A DNA stretch of 64,000 bases. It comes from Linepithema humile. Taxonomy: Eukaryota; Arthropoda; Insecta; Hymenoptera; Formicidae. The translations under genes and the position numbers were made by a program. Under the pieces are notes generated by a model that worked only from the letters and a program-made list of their open reading frames with translations, was not told the DNA's origin and made no database searches. Position 1 is the first letter of the stretch, and every line of letters begins with the position of its first letter. The DNA lies in assembly GCF_040581485.1 (NCBI RefSeq), contig NC_090130.1, forward strand, positions 20,849,918-20,913,917, given 5' to 3'. Shown here one piece after another: positions 50,901 through 62,672 of the stretch.

Positions 50901-53881
50901 ACTAAGTTATTCAAGTTCAACATGGAAAGACATATGGTATTAACTTTTCCACCTCGTTCCTTCTACTTGGGCGAGCGCTTCTCCATCATGTATTAATACA
51001 ATCCTATCTAATTTTTTAACGAACCACAATATGGACTATAAAGGATTGCAAATACGTCTTTCACATCTTTTAATTATTTAATCTTTGCGAGCGGATCTTT
51101 ATATTACATATTTTGTACATTGAAGAAGGCCTGATGGCAAGTCGAAACGTTTGTAAACATTTTTCACGAATATATCATAACCTTCGCACGGAGATCTAGC
51201 ATTTTGGCTCTTTACGCTCCTTATTGATTTTATTTGATTCAACAATCACCAGAGCCTTATATTCTAATTAATTTTAAATGAAGGAGCTTACATTGCTGTT
51301 ATCCGTTTTAGGATTCTTTTCATTATACCATTCTTGAAAGCCGTCGAGTGTCGACTCGAATTCATCACTGGAGTCCAGAACAATCTGTAATACATTGTTA
51401 TTCAGATTATTAAAAAACATCTCGCATTTTTATATTCTGACAAAATCGTGTAACAACGCAATGCTTACGTCAATTAATTTCACTTGAAACTTGATCATGT
51501 CTTGAACGTCTTTCTTGATGTCCTCTTCTAAGATTTCGGTGCCTCTTGCTTTAGCTAGAACGCGAGCTACCTTCGAAACGTAATCAGCGTACGTTTCTAT
51601 CAGTTTCAATGTATCTTCATCGTTCGTTTCTTCTGTGCTATCTCGTGGTGTTGTCGATGTTGTCGATGTATGATCTTCCTCGTTGTCCAATGTCTTTTTT
51701 GCCCATTTTCTTCCTTTCCTCACGTGATTTTTCTTATTCTTCCGCGCGTGCGACTTCCCGCGATGAGTAAAATGCTGCACGGGCTGACTATTCCCCTTCG
51801 TCGTTATCACACGTCTTTTTACTCGCTGCCATTTGATCTTCTGATTGTGCTTTTTTGTAGTCTGTGTGCCACTCTTTCTTTTTTTACTGTGGCTCAATTT
51901 TTTGTTTCTTTTATGATGGGTTTTTTTAATTGACTTTTTCTTGGTTGCTTTTTTCTTGGTGTTTTTATCATCATCCTGTTTGTTTGCTTTATTGTCTTCA
52001 TCATCATTGTCGTCGTCGTCGCTGTCATCATTATTGTCATCATCATTGCTATTATCATTGCTGTCATCATCATTGCTATTATCATCGCTGTCATGATCAT
52101 TGTCGTCGTTATCGCTGTCATCATCATTGTCGTCGTTATCGCTGTCATCATCGTCATCGTCATCGCTGTCACTATCGTCGTCGTCATCATCTTTTTTATC
52201 ATCGTCTTCATCTTCGCTTCCCGGTTCTTGGCTACCTTTCTGCTCATCGCTCTGCTTATCCTCGCCACTTGGATCCTCATCGCTTTCGTCTTCTTCTGAC
52301 TCGAGTTCATGCATATTTCCAAGCCACAGTTTGTATATGCCCGGAGGTAAATGCGGAGTATCGATCTACATAAAAGATTTACATAAAAAAAAGAATAATC
52401 ACGAAAAAATTATGTGCATATGTTTGCAATTTAAATTTACTCCATTATGTATAAGTGAAAAAATGTGATTTATAGATTATGAGCAATACCAAAGCAATGT
52501 GTACAAAATGATGCAAAGCATCATAATATAGTCGCAAACGACACACAGTTGGAAAAAAAATTGAAAGCAAATATGCACAGTGATAGGTACATGCACTTCT
52601 TTTCCGGTCTCATTCAAACCGTATTCCCGAACGCGCAGATCGTGGAAAGCATTTCTGCCCATCAAACGCGTGTATTGATCATCTACTTTTTGCCAGCTGT
52701 ACTCCTGTTCGTCCCATTCATCGGGATGCATTATCATCGGCCAACCGCCTATACGCGATAAAGTGAAAATCAGCGGATCGAGCCCTTGCTTGTCCATTGC
52801 GTCTGAAAATAATATTTATTTCGAATTTTTATACGTACATAGCAATTACTCGCGAACTATCAGTATACCTGTATCCATGCAAACCGCGTACCACTTCTTC
52901 GCAAGTTTCACCGCCAGCAGATCGTTCTTATCGGTTCCCGCATCCAAAATTTCTGCGAGATTTTAATATTGTTACAATGTTATATGTTTCAAGTTAAATT
53001 TCAAGCATTATGATATGTAAATTAAGTAATTACCTTCTATTTGCTTCTGGACATTCTGTTGTACCTTGTAGAATAAACTCCAAGTGTCCTCTCCTTCTGG
53101 AATAGGATTATGTTCCGGCCAATTTCCACACGCGTACTCGTAAAAATCGTCGCACGGATCCACGGATTTGTCTATGCTCTCTAATAATATCTTAGCTAAA
53201 AAAAATAAAAACGGATAATAATGCTCATAAAGGGAGAAAGAGAGATTTGAACTGTTGAAATAATTAAATTCACTGTTGATGTTTAATGAATACCGAATTT
53301 CTGGCACTCCTGAGTTTTGCACACGGTCCGTGATTCTTCCTTGATTTCTTTTTTGCTTTCATTTAATTTGTTATTCAAACCGAATAACCATTTTAAATTG
53401 GAAGAGTAATCGCGAATTATCGATGGTGTGACACTCTGTGTCAGAAAAACGCCAATTAAAGCGCTGAAAAAGTTAACAAACTAATAATATAAAAAAAGCA
53501 ATAATTGTAATATACTTTTTTTGCAATTATTCAAGATAATTATTATTTTGTTGTAGCAGCAAATTAATGTCTTTACAAACAAAATGTACTCAGCAAAATT
53601 CATCTGTTCTATCAGCAAAACAGATATTGCTGATGTAATTTGAAAAATTAGTTATAGTAGCAAAGTTTTATCTATTACTATGCTATGCTATGCTTTTATC
53701 GCTATTGCTATGCATCTAATATGCAATAGCAATGACGCGATTTCTATTTCTCTTTTATATAAATATATTTATTAATTTTTGTCAACAGAACAATATGTTA
53801 TGATTGACGATTTATTTACAATTAATATCGTGTTCAAAAGACAAAAGATGATATTACTTACAGAAGAATGAATTGCTTCAT
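47928..53881 (-). CDS. Neprilysin-like M13 zinc metallopeptidase with a charged insertion
   Basis: A complete 992-residue M13 peptidase; members cleave small peptides outside the cell. Exons 5' to 3': 53862-53881, 53294-53463, 53034-53195, 52869-52952, 52579-52802 (3' end uncertain, +12), 51469-52365, 51292-51384, 50599-50740, 50386-50533, 50164-50254, 49519-49695, 49345-49448, 49076-49134, 48928-48979, 48747-48814, 48446-48585, 48194-48361, 47928-48107. A signal peptide (MKQFILLALIGVFLTQS) replaces the usual type II membrane anchor, so it is probably secreted. DPCDDFYEYACGNW, AHEVNHGFDDTG (zinc HExxH) and DEHSTGRLRVIG (catalytic His and Arg) are present. The usual GENIAD is GDNIAD, changing the third zinc ligand from Glu to Asp. 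Exon 6 adds about 230 residues, Asp/Ser-rich then Lys/Arg-rich, in the N-terminal domain. Activity is uncertain. Confidence 0.92.
49180..49312. repeat. Short GACATCYTAAA-type repeats in neprilysin intron 12
   Basis: AAGACATCCTAA, GGACATCTTAAAGACATCCTAA and the complement-like TTTAATAAAATGTCTTATTTAGG recur within 130 AT-rich bases. Confidence 0.45.
49753..50141. mobile_element. Foldback MITE 1, about 389 bp, arms about 167 bp
   Basis: The two halves are near-perfect inverted copies: from TATACAGGGTGATTCA at 49753 to the sequence ending CAGGGACG at 49919, mirrored from 49975 to TGAATCACCCTGTATA at 50141, with a loop of about 55 bases. The termini are flanked by TA-rich sequence consistent with a TA or TATA target duplication. 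It has no coding capacity. It lies in neprilysin intron 10. Confidence 0.9.
50826..51235. mobile_element. Second inverted-repeat element, about 410 bp, TIRs about 57 bp
   Basis: Left end AAATAAAATCAATAAGGAGC at about 50826, running through AGAGCCAAAATGCTAGATCT to GCGAAGGTTA near 50882, and its exact reverse complement at 51178-51235. The interior is unrelated to MITE 1 and non-coding; it contains CTGATGG...GAAACG near 51131-51148. It lies in neprilysin intron 7. The class is not recognised. Confidence 0.85.
52000..52200. repeat. Coding Asp/Ser/Asn microsatellite in neprilysin exon 6
   Basis: Imperfect repeats of GAT/GAC/AAT/AGC codons (read on the minus strand) that encode the acidic block of the insertion. 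The three-base period keeps the frame open. Confidence 0.9.
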
Positions 53882-54480
53882 GTTCGCAGAAAGATCTGCG
53901 GTCGCTGCGAATTTCAATAGCACAATACAATTAATATATTCTAGCGTTTTTTATCATAATGAGCACATTTACCATGATTACTCTCTTATATACAATTTAG
54001 GCGGAAAGACATCGTTGATATACTGAATTGATAGAGTCGAAGGTTGGAAGTGCATCTTACTTCCTGTTGATTTAAATTATGAAACAATGTCATCGCTTAC
54101 GATAACAAATACACTCTCTATCAGAATGCTAGTTTTTACATAATTAATATATTTTTCTTTAGTAATTAATACAATTTCTGTTATTTTACATTAAAAAATT
54201 AACTGGAAGTAATTTTTATCAACAAACGAAATTCCGTTTATTATAAATCAATATATTTCAGTATACTAAAAATATTTAATAAAAATAGGATTGCAAAAAG
54301 AACTGAACTATTGACACCAATCCATTCTAGACAACTGGTTTTGTAAATTGGACCACAGGTTTCTTACATTGGACGGCCCAAACCAATAAAATTAAATCTA
54401 CAATCTAAGAAAATTTCAAATTTTGCGATATTACTTTCTAGTAGATAAAAAAAAATGTAGAATATAAAAAATGTAAAACA
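53882..54480. other. Neprilysin upstream region
   Basis: AT-rich, with the neprilysin 5' leader and promoter. Bases 53,880-54,110 align with the region upstream of the first exon of the decayed copy (about 56,520-56,720), marking the duplication. No gene was seen in the remainder. Confidence 0.55.
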
Positions 54481-54720
54481 TTATCCCTGTTGAATCTTGC
54501 TAGTGAAGTAGCCTCTGGTTATCAAATAGACAGTTGAGGATTTCTTCGCAGAAATGCATAGAACTATTTTTTTCCCGCCAACTTTTCTTTTTTTGAATGT
54601 GTAAGAAAGTTTATATTTTTCTGCCAGATCAAATGCTAACTTTCGAACGTCTTTAATGCTCAACCCAAAAAAACGCTCTTCTAACATGATAACATGCAAA
54701 CAAGTATATCACACTATAGC
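54481..54720 (-). mobile_element. Decayed pogo/Tigger-like transposase fragment
   Basis: The minus strand encodes ERFFGLSIKDVRKLAFDLAE followed by a basic stretch, like the N-terminal DNA-binding region of pogo/Tigger transposases. A frameshift follows; the next family motif, PEATSLARF, appears in another frame at about 54,490-54,525. Only about 80 codons remain, and no terminal repeats or DDE domain were found. Confidence 0.7.
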
Positions 54721-55265
54721 TAAGACAATACACTTTACATTAGTAATGTTTAAAATTATGGTACTTATAGAATGCAGAAGAAAATTGATTTGAGATGTCA
54801 GGAAAAATAATGTTCACACGTCACTACTTTCCAGAGCTCAGCGAGACTGAGCGGAAAGGCTGCCCATTGTTCTTTCCACCCTCACTCTTTAAGCCAGTCA
54901 TAGCCAATTATGACACTGTATCTCTCTTTTCCAAAATACACGGCGGTCCAATCTAGCCAGTCCAAATTCGGCAATTCTCCCTTATATATACAGATAGTTT
55001 CATTTTAATTCTTTTTATGTCACATTTTTTAAAGTATAAGGTAGCAACTATTTTTTCTGAAGATTTTTTTTACAATTTGTGATCAAGATTTTAAATTTGA
55101 GGAAGAGTTCAGTAATTGCAAAAAATGACAAGTGTTTTTTTTACGTGCGTGCGTCAATTTATTTATTGATATGGATAAGTTTATTGTTACTTGATATATA
55201 TATAAATAATGATTTTCTTGATATAAATAATGATTTTTTTTTGCATTTTATGCAGTTGACATGCT
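54721..55265. other. Intergenic DNA before the neprilysin pseudogene
   Basis: No coding sequence was recognised. Bases 54,830-54,990 are less AT-rich and may be remains of another repeat, which I cannot name. Confidence 0.4.
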
Positions 55266-56520
55266 TCATGAGATATTCGTATAAATTACTTTCAGATGTT
55301 GCTTCTTTTCGAGATTCATTGCACTGCCAGCTAAACAACTGTAAACTTCAGCAAAGTCTCTCGAGTTGAAAAGAGATCCTCTCAATCGGTCGGTGATGTG
55401 CACGTCATTTTCGGCCAGTTCGATAATGTTATCTGGAGGAATCGTTTCGCACCATAGCTGCAAAAATGTTATCGCATAGTTTTCATATAATTAATAATAA
55501 GCGTGCAAATAAAAAGTATATTTTTATTAATTGTTCTAATTTGATTGCTACAGTTCTTTAATATATCCGTAATACGTACATTAGCTAAAGAAAAAAAGTC
55601 GATCGTTACTCAATTCTTCTAGGCTCGGCAATGCGGCATCTGGTTTTCTCCTTCTTCCTTCTTCGATAAGCTCTATATACCGCTTGTAATCTCATTGTGT
55701 CCGTGATATTATCACCTATCGTCCGGTTGTGGTTCTACAATTTTTGTCAATAAATACAGAATGCACGAAAAATAGCGATAATTTTTGAACGTACAGTAAG
55801 CAACACATCTCTATTTTGTTATTTGTTCTCTTATCGATAAAATAATTATTAAACTGTTCCATGAAACAATCTGCCTTTTTATCGTGTCGGCCATTTCTGA
55901 TAAATACACTCCATGTAATTACCGTTCTTATCGTACACGTATCCTATTTTAAAATAACTCTATTTTATGTTAAATACTTTCAAATAGAATTTCAAGCATT
56001 TTTATATAAAGTTAAAAATATGTATGTATGAATTATTGGAATAATTAAACACCGCAGATACAAGTAGACTGTTATTTTGTAACGTACCGGTATCATCGAA
56101 ACCATGATTAACTTCGTGAGCCATGAGAAATCCAATATACTAAAATTAATAGCTCTGTGATAAATAGTAGACAGAAATAAATTTTTATTAAGAATTATAT
56201 TAATATAAAGTTCAGAGATAATGCAATTATAAATTTATTACAGACGTCACGGTAGATTTTAATCAAAATTAATCACTTACATTGGTCGACCGTAAGTGAA
56301 AAATAGACTCTGAAAATCTGCTGCCGTCACAGCTGTCATCAAAGAAAATAAATATTAATTATCAAATAAATAATACGTAATTATTGATAACATATAAACT
56401 TTTCATCTTTTATTATTTTTTTAAAGCAAAAAAACCGATCTGTTTATAATTAAATTATATTTAAAGAAAATTATTATAAGTGACTTACAGAAAAATAAAC
56501 CGCCTCATGATAAATTTCAA
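55266..56520 (-). pseudogene. Neprilysin pseudogene, internally deleted tandem copy
   Basis: Remains of a duplicate of the neighbouring neprilysin. Recognisable pieces, 5' to 3': a first exon with ATG and GTAAGT donor (about 56,488-56,508), then counterparts of exons 14 (about 56,284-56,332), 15 (about 56,093-56,150), 16 (about 55,800-55,945), 17 (about 55,585-55,735) and 18 (about 55,270-55,458). Exons 2-13 are absent. The exon-15 copy has a frameshift before the HEVNHGFDD segment, the exon-16 copy a premature TAA, and the exon-17 copy a frameshift after YRAYRRR. The last exon lacks the terminal Cys-x-x-Trp. No active enzyme can be made; short transcripts remain possible. Confidence 0.85.
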
Positions 56521-58181
56521 TTGTGCACAGTACACAGTTAATGTATTGAAACGTTCTCTTCGTACAAAAATGTAAAGTCGTTTTGTGCAATTTATTCATT
56601 CATATTATTATTTGAGCGGAAAAAATAAATCTGTTGATACACGATCACATTGAATTGATAAAACCTAAGGTCAGAGCTTCCTCTTTCATTTTGCTGATTT
56701 AAATTATAAATTTATGCGAGCGCTTGAAATAATACTGCTTTTCCTCTCATATTAGTTATTATTCCTTCGATTTTTAAATCTAACAAAATAATATTCAATA
56801 TTTGATCTCTAAGAAAATGTCGATCTATATAATACTATAGTATTTAATAGAAAATAAATCTATTACAATTCAAAATTTATGAATTTAATAATTCATGGAT
56901 TTAATAATTGAGAGAAATCCACTCTTTTAAAAAAAAACATGTAAATTTTCATGCTTTTTTATGTCATTTACATGTTTATTCTATGCTGATTAACTATCTT
57001 GATGTGTGTTTTGCATTACTTCGTTCTGCGTTCTATCGAGTTATCATTGCAAAAGTTGCATACTTTGACAGTTCATATCATAAAAACGTCTGTAGTGTAT
57101 TAAATTTAAACGAGAAACTAAATAATATTAACCAATATGTATCAATACACGTTTTATATAAAATAACGTGTATACAAGACTAAAAAAATCAAATACGTAT
57201 TTACATATAAAAATACAGATGGCTATAATATTTTATTTCATAAATTTAAATACATAGCTACAATGGGAACGAAAGGCTTAATAACATACAAAAGGGAGAA
57301 TATGAAAAATATTTCAAATTATACATATAAAAAAAGAAAGAAGAAAAAATAAATAATTATAATTTAGATATCTTTTAACTGCGTGATTTATGTTGGGTGA
57401 TATGATTTTGCTATTTAACATTTCGTCATTTCTAGTGAATTTGTATAATTTTTCACAAGCAGTCTCTTATTGTATTGGATTATTATTAATCTGTATTATT
57501 ATTAACTTGTCTTATTATTAATCTTCAGTACCGCGGTTCGATGCGGATGTATGCGTGGTGACGCGCGAGCGGCTGATAACATATGTAAGCGGCATGAGCG
57601 TGCCGACCACAAGACTTTCTTTTCTATTCGATTACTTCAATTTCAAATTTAGTAATGTAATGAAAGAAGCAAAGAAATGTTCAATTCGTTATTAGAAGGT
57701 CGTATGTTCGGACCTGCTTACGCTACGCAGCATATAAAATGTTTTATAAAATCGCCTTAAATCTTTGTTCGAAGATTTAACGAAGAAAAAGGAGAAACGG
57801 ATGGCTCTTGTCACAAAGCGATGATAATATTGTATTATATTTATTAAAAATATAATAATGATATATGTTTCTTTGTTATTCTAAAAGAAATTAATGACAC
57901 ACTTGTGTGTCTAGTTTAATAAAATTACTTAGTTTATGTTCTTCTATCACAAAATCTATCAAAACCTTTTTATACACTCAATATATCCTTTAACATATTC
58001 TTTCAATATATCCTTATTAATATATTATTAAGACACGTCAAAATTATTTTGTGCGCAGACGAATAACGAATAATGTCTGGTACAAAACAAATTAAAAATT
58101 ATTCAAAAATTGACCGACGCACGTTTTGCGATTTCCTTTCCTCTGGATACGCATTCACACGTGTTCATAATGTCTCGACCA
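56521..58181. other. Intergenic DNA between the neprilysin pseudogene and the first ADAMTS-like gene
   Basis: The left 200 bases resemble the neprilysin upstream region. From about 57,840 on, the sequence is the 3' flank of the ADAMTS-like gene and aligns with 62,390-62,600 downstream of the second copy (shared words such as TACAAAACAAATT). A slightly GC-richer stretch at 57,530-57,610 is unexplained. No gene was found. Confidence 0.5.
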
Positions 58182-61100
58182 CTATTCTTCGAATGAGTAA
58201 CTTTGCGGCAAACAATGATGCTGACGGCAATAATAATCCTGGCCATTTTCATTGTGACACCTCGTTCCATCGGGAAAATATGGATTGATACCATGGTCGA
58301 GCATTTCCAAGCGTGGTGCAAAATAATTAGGATAATTCTTTCGTACACAGTATATAGTACAGGCAACCCACGGTTTATCAACTTCATGAGGAGCCTGCCA
58401 TCCCGGCTTCATTGTCAGGTCAAACATGATACGGCTGAATTCAGTGCATTTCGTAGTAGTGAACTCGGTGATTGTCTTGCGATTTTGCCGACAGAGTGAA
58501 GAATCATCGCACAAAACCACGTCGTAATATGGTCCAAAGCAATTGGCTGTTCTGTGAGTCTCATGTTTGCAAAAACGTCGTTTGACTAATGCGCCTTTAG
58601 ATTCTTCCAAACAACTGCTTTTACAAGTGTCTTCCTTCCATTCACTCCAGTTATCGTCTTCACAATACTTAAAAATGTATGGCGGCTCGATAACTGGTAC
58701 GCATTCTTCTCTGCGACATTCCTTCCCAAGTGCGCAATGAGTTCCTAAAAAAGAATCGATAAATTTAACGCTGTAGTATCAAGTCAGAATAAAAGATGTA
58801 CCTGCTAACGCCGGTCCCGTGAAATAATACGTATTCTTGTGAGGGGTTTCGCATTGTAAATTTTGACATATATTGTTTAACGTGACTACGTTAGCATCTT
58901 TGTCGCGCAAAAATAGTTCGCATTGTGCTTTGGCGGTCCATTCTCTTCCAGCTAAATTAAGATAACTCCGATTTTCGAATACATATGCGTCATTTTCGGG
59001 TGTGACATCATCTAGAAGACACGTATATGATGACCGGTATCTGCTTATTGTGTAACGACTCTTACTGGACCATATTATCTGACGTTTTTTATCATTGTAG
59101 CTATCCGACATTATGTAATCGTATTTGTCTTCCGGGTTTTCTGAATCGTGTTCCAATCCTAAACTATTGAAGAAATAAATTAGGAATCACGAAAATATAT
59201 TTTTCTTTGCATTATTCAATTAAAATATTTTTATGTATTAGGACCTTGAATAAGTTCTCGCTGTTTTTTTTGTTAAAAAAAAACATTAATTTAAAATATA
59301 AGGCTTACAATAACTTTACTCAAAGTATTGTCCATCATTAGAGACCACTTTCTCCCATCTTTCTGGCAGTAATTGAATCCCCCGTCGAAAAAACGATTCA
59401 TCTTTTGACGCAATCCATGAATCGACCCATTTTTCGGTTTCTTCGAAAGAATGGAAGCGCTGCTCGCTCAAACCATGCGCCATCGACCGAAACAAGTGGT
59501 AATCCGAGGGGGCTATGTCCGGTGAATACGGCGGGTGAGGTAGAACTTCCCATTGAAGCGTTTCCAGGTAAGTTTTGACTGGTTTTGCCACATGTGGCCG
59601 AGCATTGTCATGTAACAAAATGACTTTGTCGTGTCTCTGCCCGTATAGTGGCCGCTTTTCTTTTAGAGCTCGACTCAAACGCATCATCTGAAGTCGATAG
59701 CGAGCTCCCGTGATAGTTTCATTAGGTTTCTTCGTCTTCAAACTTTGTCGGTGCTCCAGAACGTTCTTTATCTTCAAGGTCAAAGTCATTATTTTTAAAG
59801 CGCCTAAACCAGTCTCTGCATGTCGTATTCGACAGAGCATTGTCACCATATGTTTCAACAAGAATTCTGTGTGCTTCAGCTGCAGATTTCTTTTGAATAA
59901 AGCAGTGCAATAAAATTCCCCGCAAAAACACTTTATTTGGCACAAAAGTAGACATTTTCGCAATAGGTAATTAAACACGTGGTTGACACTGTGGTAAACT
60001 GTATCTACTAGAATTTGAGGTTACATATAGTACTACTTAGCTGATGCGTTTCCGTACGAAATTCCATGCACAGAGTGCCGCTACGCCATCTTTTAAGAAA
60101 CAGCGAGAACTTATTCAAGGACCTAATATTTTGTAGTTTATTCATAGTTAAAGTACTACAAAAATAAACAATTAAAAAATCAAATTTTTCCAAAAAATTT
60201 ATTTACTTGTTGACATTAAACTGTACAATTACAAGGATTCTAATATAAAATTTAATTTTTATTTAATTTGTACAGATGAAACTAATATATAGAAAGTTAG
60301 ATATGACCCAGTATATATAAACTTACAGGTGGCCAATCTCATGAGCAGCAGTAGAAAATGATGTTAAACCTGAAGATATGATTTCAGATGCATGGAATTC
60401 TGTTATTGCGCAAGATATATTTTTTGATGGTGTGCATATGCCATTGCGGTAGGATACTCCCAAAATGGAATAAGTCTCCAAATATTTACCAATTATTGGT
60501 ATGTCCAAATTATAATAAATATCTCTTCCGGTTAGATAAAGGCCAACGTCCCAGTGACGCGGATCATTATCATCCGGAGGATTGTGAGTGTACATGTAAT
60601 TGCAGGACGCATTCAATAGATCTATAAAGTAATCGCTGACAACTGGTAAATTTAACGGTTGTTTTTCCATAATCTCCAAACGTATCAACGAAATATCGAA
60701 GGAATGATGGAATCCCAAAGAAACATGATGGAATAAAGCCTGAATACAATTTACATACGCTAATATCGTATAGCGTAATTTTTCCTTATCATTGCTCAGA
60801 AGAGGCATGATTGAGCGATATGCTACTTCGTCGAAGAAAACAGCAAGTTTTATGGTCAACCTTACTTGCAATTCTCGAACGCGACGTCGCTTCGGTTTAA
60901 AATTGTACCTGTGAAACTGATTTAAATCACCAAAATATTGCTGTGACTTTTTAACAAGATGACGTTTGCCAAATGAAAGATTAATTTCCTCTTTAACACA
61001 AAAGTCGTCGATTAAGGACAGAGGCTCAAACTCGTTCCGCAAAGGCCGAATATCTAATGTATCGTTTTCCATAAAAATGATTCCTTCCTACTTTTAAGAA

Positions 61101-61636
61101 AAATATACTTGCTTTTTACGTGACATGCTTATTTGAAAAATAGAAATAATCAAAGGTAAAATTGAGACATAACATTTTCCAAATAGTTTGTTTTCATATG
61201 ATACTACTGACCAATCCATTTCCTCGACAAAAGTTGATGGCCGCAAAGCTGACATGATCTTCGTGAAGATAAAAACAAGAATTTGATGCTTTTAACTGCG
61301 ACAAATTTTCTGTAACGCCTTTTGCATTATATTTCCATACTTCAAACGCAGATAATACAGTCCGATCGTTTCTACGCAGATTCAGCTCAATTAATTTTCC
61401 GAAAACTTTCAAAGTTAATGGTATCTGCAAATTGGATAATTAAGAAAATACTGGATAATTCTCAATTAACGCTTTGGACGCAGAGCAACAAATAATACAC
61501 TACCATAAAACGAACGTACCTTCTTCATGCCTGTCGGATTCCATGCCGGCAGCAATATTATTTCACTATCTTGTGTGATATACGCGTACGTTACATTCAA
61601 TAAAGTTATTAACACCAATTTCAATATAAGAAGCAT
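58182..61636 (-). CDS. ADAMTS-like secreted metalloprotease, copy 1
   Basis: A 671-residue secreted reprolysin-type zinc protease of ADAMTS layout; related proteins occur in hymenopteran venoms and in matrix remodelling. Exons 5' to 3': 61520-61636, 61212-61424, 60327-61087, 58802-59163 and 58182-58744 (2,016 nt). Signal peptide about 1-19; prodomain to about 170, ending in a furin-like KRRRVR; catalytic domain with HEIGHLLGLEHD, split between exons 3 and 4, and Met-turn DYIMS; disintegrin-like CQNLQCE and GTHCALGKECRREECV; a TSP1 repeat starting NWSEWKEDTC; and a Cys-rich end. The usual spacer is absent. All zinc-binding residues are present. A mariner element sits in intron 3 but does not touch coding sequence. 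It is a tandem duplicate of the next gene. Venom use is only an inference. Confidence 0.9.
59238..60126 (-). mobile_element. Mariner deletion derivative (889 bp) with TIRs and TA target duplication
   Basis: Terminal inverted repeats of about 28 bp (TTAGGACCTTGAATAAGTTC at 59238; the mirror image ends GAACTTATTCAAGGACCTAA at 60126, with one mismatch in the first eight bases) are flanked by TA on both sides (59236-59237 and 60127-60128). The minus strand encodes the N-terminal mariner helix-turn-helix region (59722-59955, TCRDWFRRFKN ... FEDEE), then jumps to NETITGARYRLQMMRLSRAL and the C-terminal half with HDNARPH and SPDIAPSDYHLF. The segment between, with the first catalytic Asp, is deleted and the frame is shifted. 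It is therefore non-autonomous. It lies in intron 3 of ADAMTS-like copy 1. Confidence 0.95.
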
Positions 61637-62672
61637 GTTTTATTTGCGTTTTTCGATTTCAAATACTTGAAAATATTTTGTTAAAGCACTTTTATATATT
61701 ACAATTTTTATATACATACTTTATAAGACACCTACATTTGTTATAACTTAGAAGATCGCGTATGAAACACGCACTGTCATTTGGATTTGAGAATATTATA
61801 TAACATCTATTGTGTATATCTTCTTGCTTATATATATATATATATACATACATAATTGTTTTCCTTTCAGTTATGTATCATATATTTGGCACGTGACACT
61901 TGCGATAACGGTGGAATTTAAAAAAAATACAATCTATGATTAAAATGCAAAAAATGTAATATTATTTATAAATATTTTATTTATTCACAAATGTCAAATT
62001 TTAATCAATAACAATCTAATTTTCTAGATAACTAAAACATTACATTGCTTGCCTACACGAAATAAAATGCAAAGAAAAAATACATTAAAATTCAACTCCA
62101 AATTTATTATTAATTTATTTACGTTTCATCGAATTATTTCACCGAATATTTGTTATTAATCATAAAAATTAAAAAAATTTTAATTCTAACAATAATGATA
62201 AAGCAAAAAGAAATGTTAATATATACAATTTTGCATAATAATTGTTTCAAATTGAAATTATATCATAATTATATGTAAATATTGCTAAAATTTTATATTC
62301 TACAAAACCTAAAAAAGAAAGAAAAAGACGGATAAAGATGTCACCAAGGAATAGTTATATTATAATATTATTTTTATCAAAGATATAGTAATAATAAATA
62401 TTTTGTTGTAATTACCAAAATAAATGCCATGAGTAGCATGTGCTTGTGTGTTTAGTAAAACAAAATTACTTAGTACATTTTCCAAAAAAAAACCCATTAA
62501 AAACTTATATTTATTCAATATATCCTATATTCTTTAAAAATGCCGAAATTATTTTTGCACGCAAATAAATAACAAATAATGTTTGGTACAAAACAAATTT
62601 AAAACCGTTGACTCACTTTGTAATGTTCTTTTCACCGAATATTCATAACACATATGGATAGTATCTTTACCA
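61637..62672. other. Intergenic DNA between the two ADAMTS-like genes
   Basis: AT-rich. It holds the promoter of copy 1 and the 3' UTR of copy 2, which aligns with the 3' flank of copy 1. A short (TA)n run is near 61,832-61,847. No gene was seen. Confidence 0.55.

Noticed and set aside
51670..52468. Ser-, His- or Val-rich plus-strand frames opposite neprilysin exon 6
   Set aside because: Antisense readings of the Asp-codon repeat.
54830..54990. A less AT-rich stretch that might be a transposon remnant
   Set aside because: No terminal repeats, coding similarity or second copy in the window.
58103..58499. Plus-strand frames over the last exon of ADAMTS-like copy 1 and their counterparts in copy 2
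   Set aside because: They are antisense shadows kept open in both copies because the copies are paralogous.
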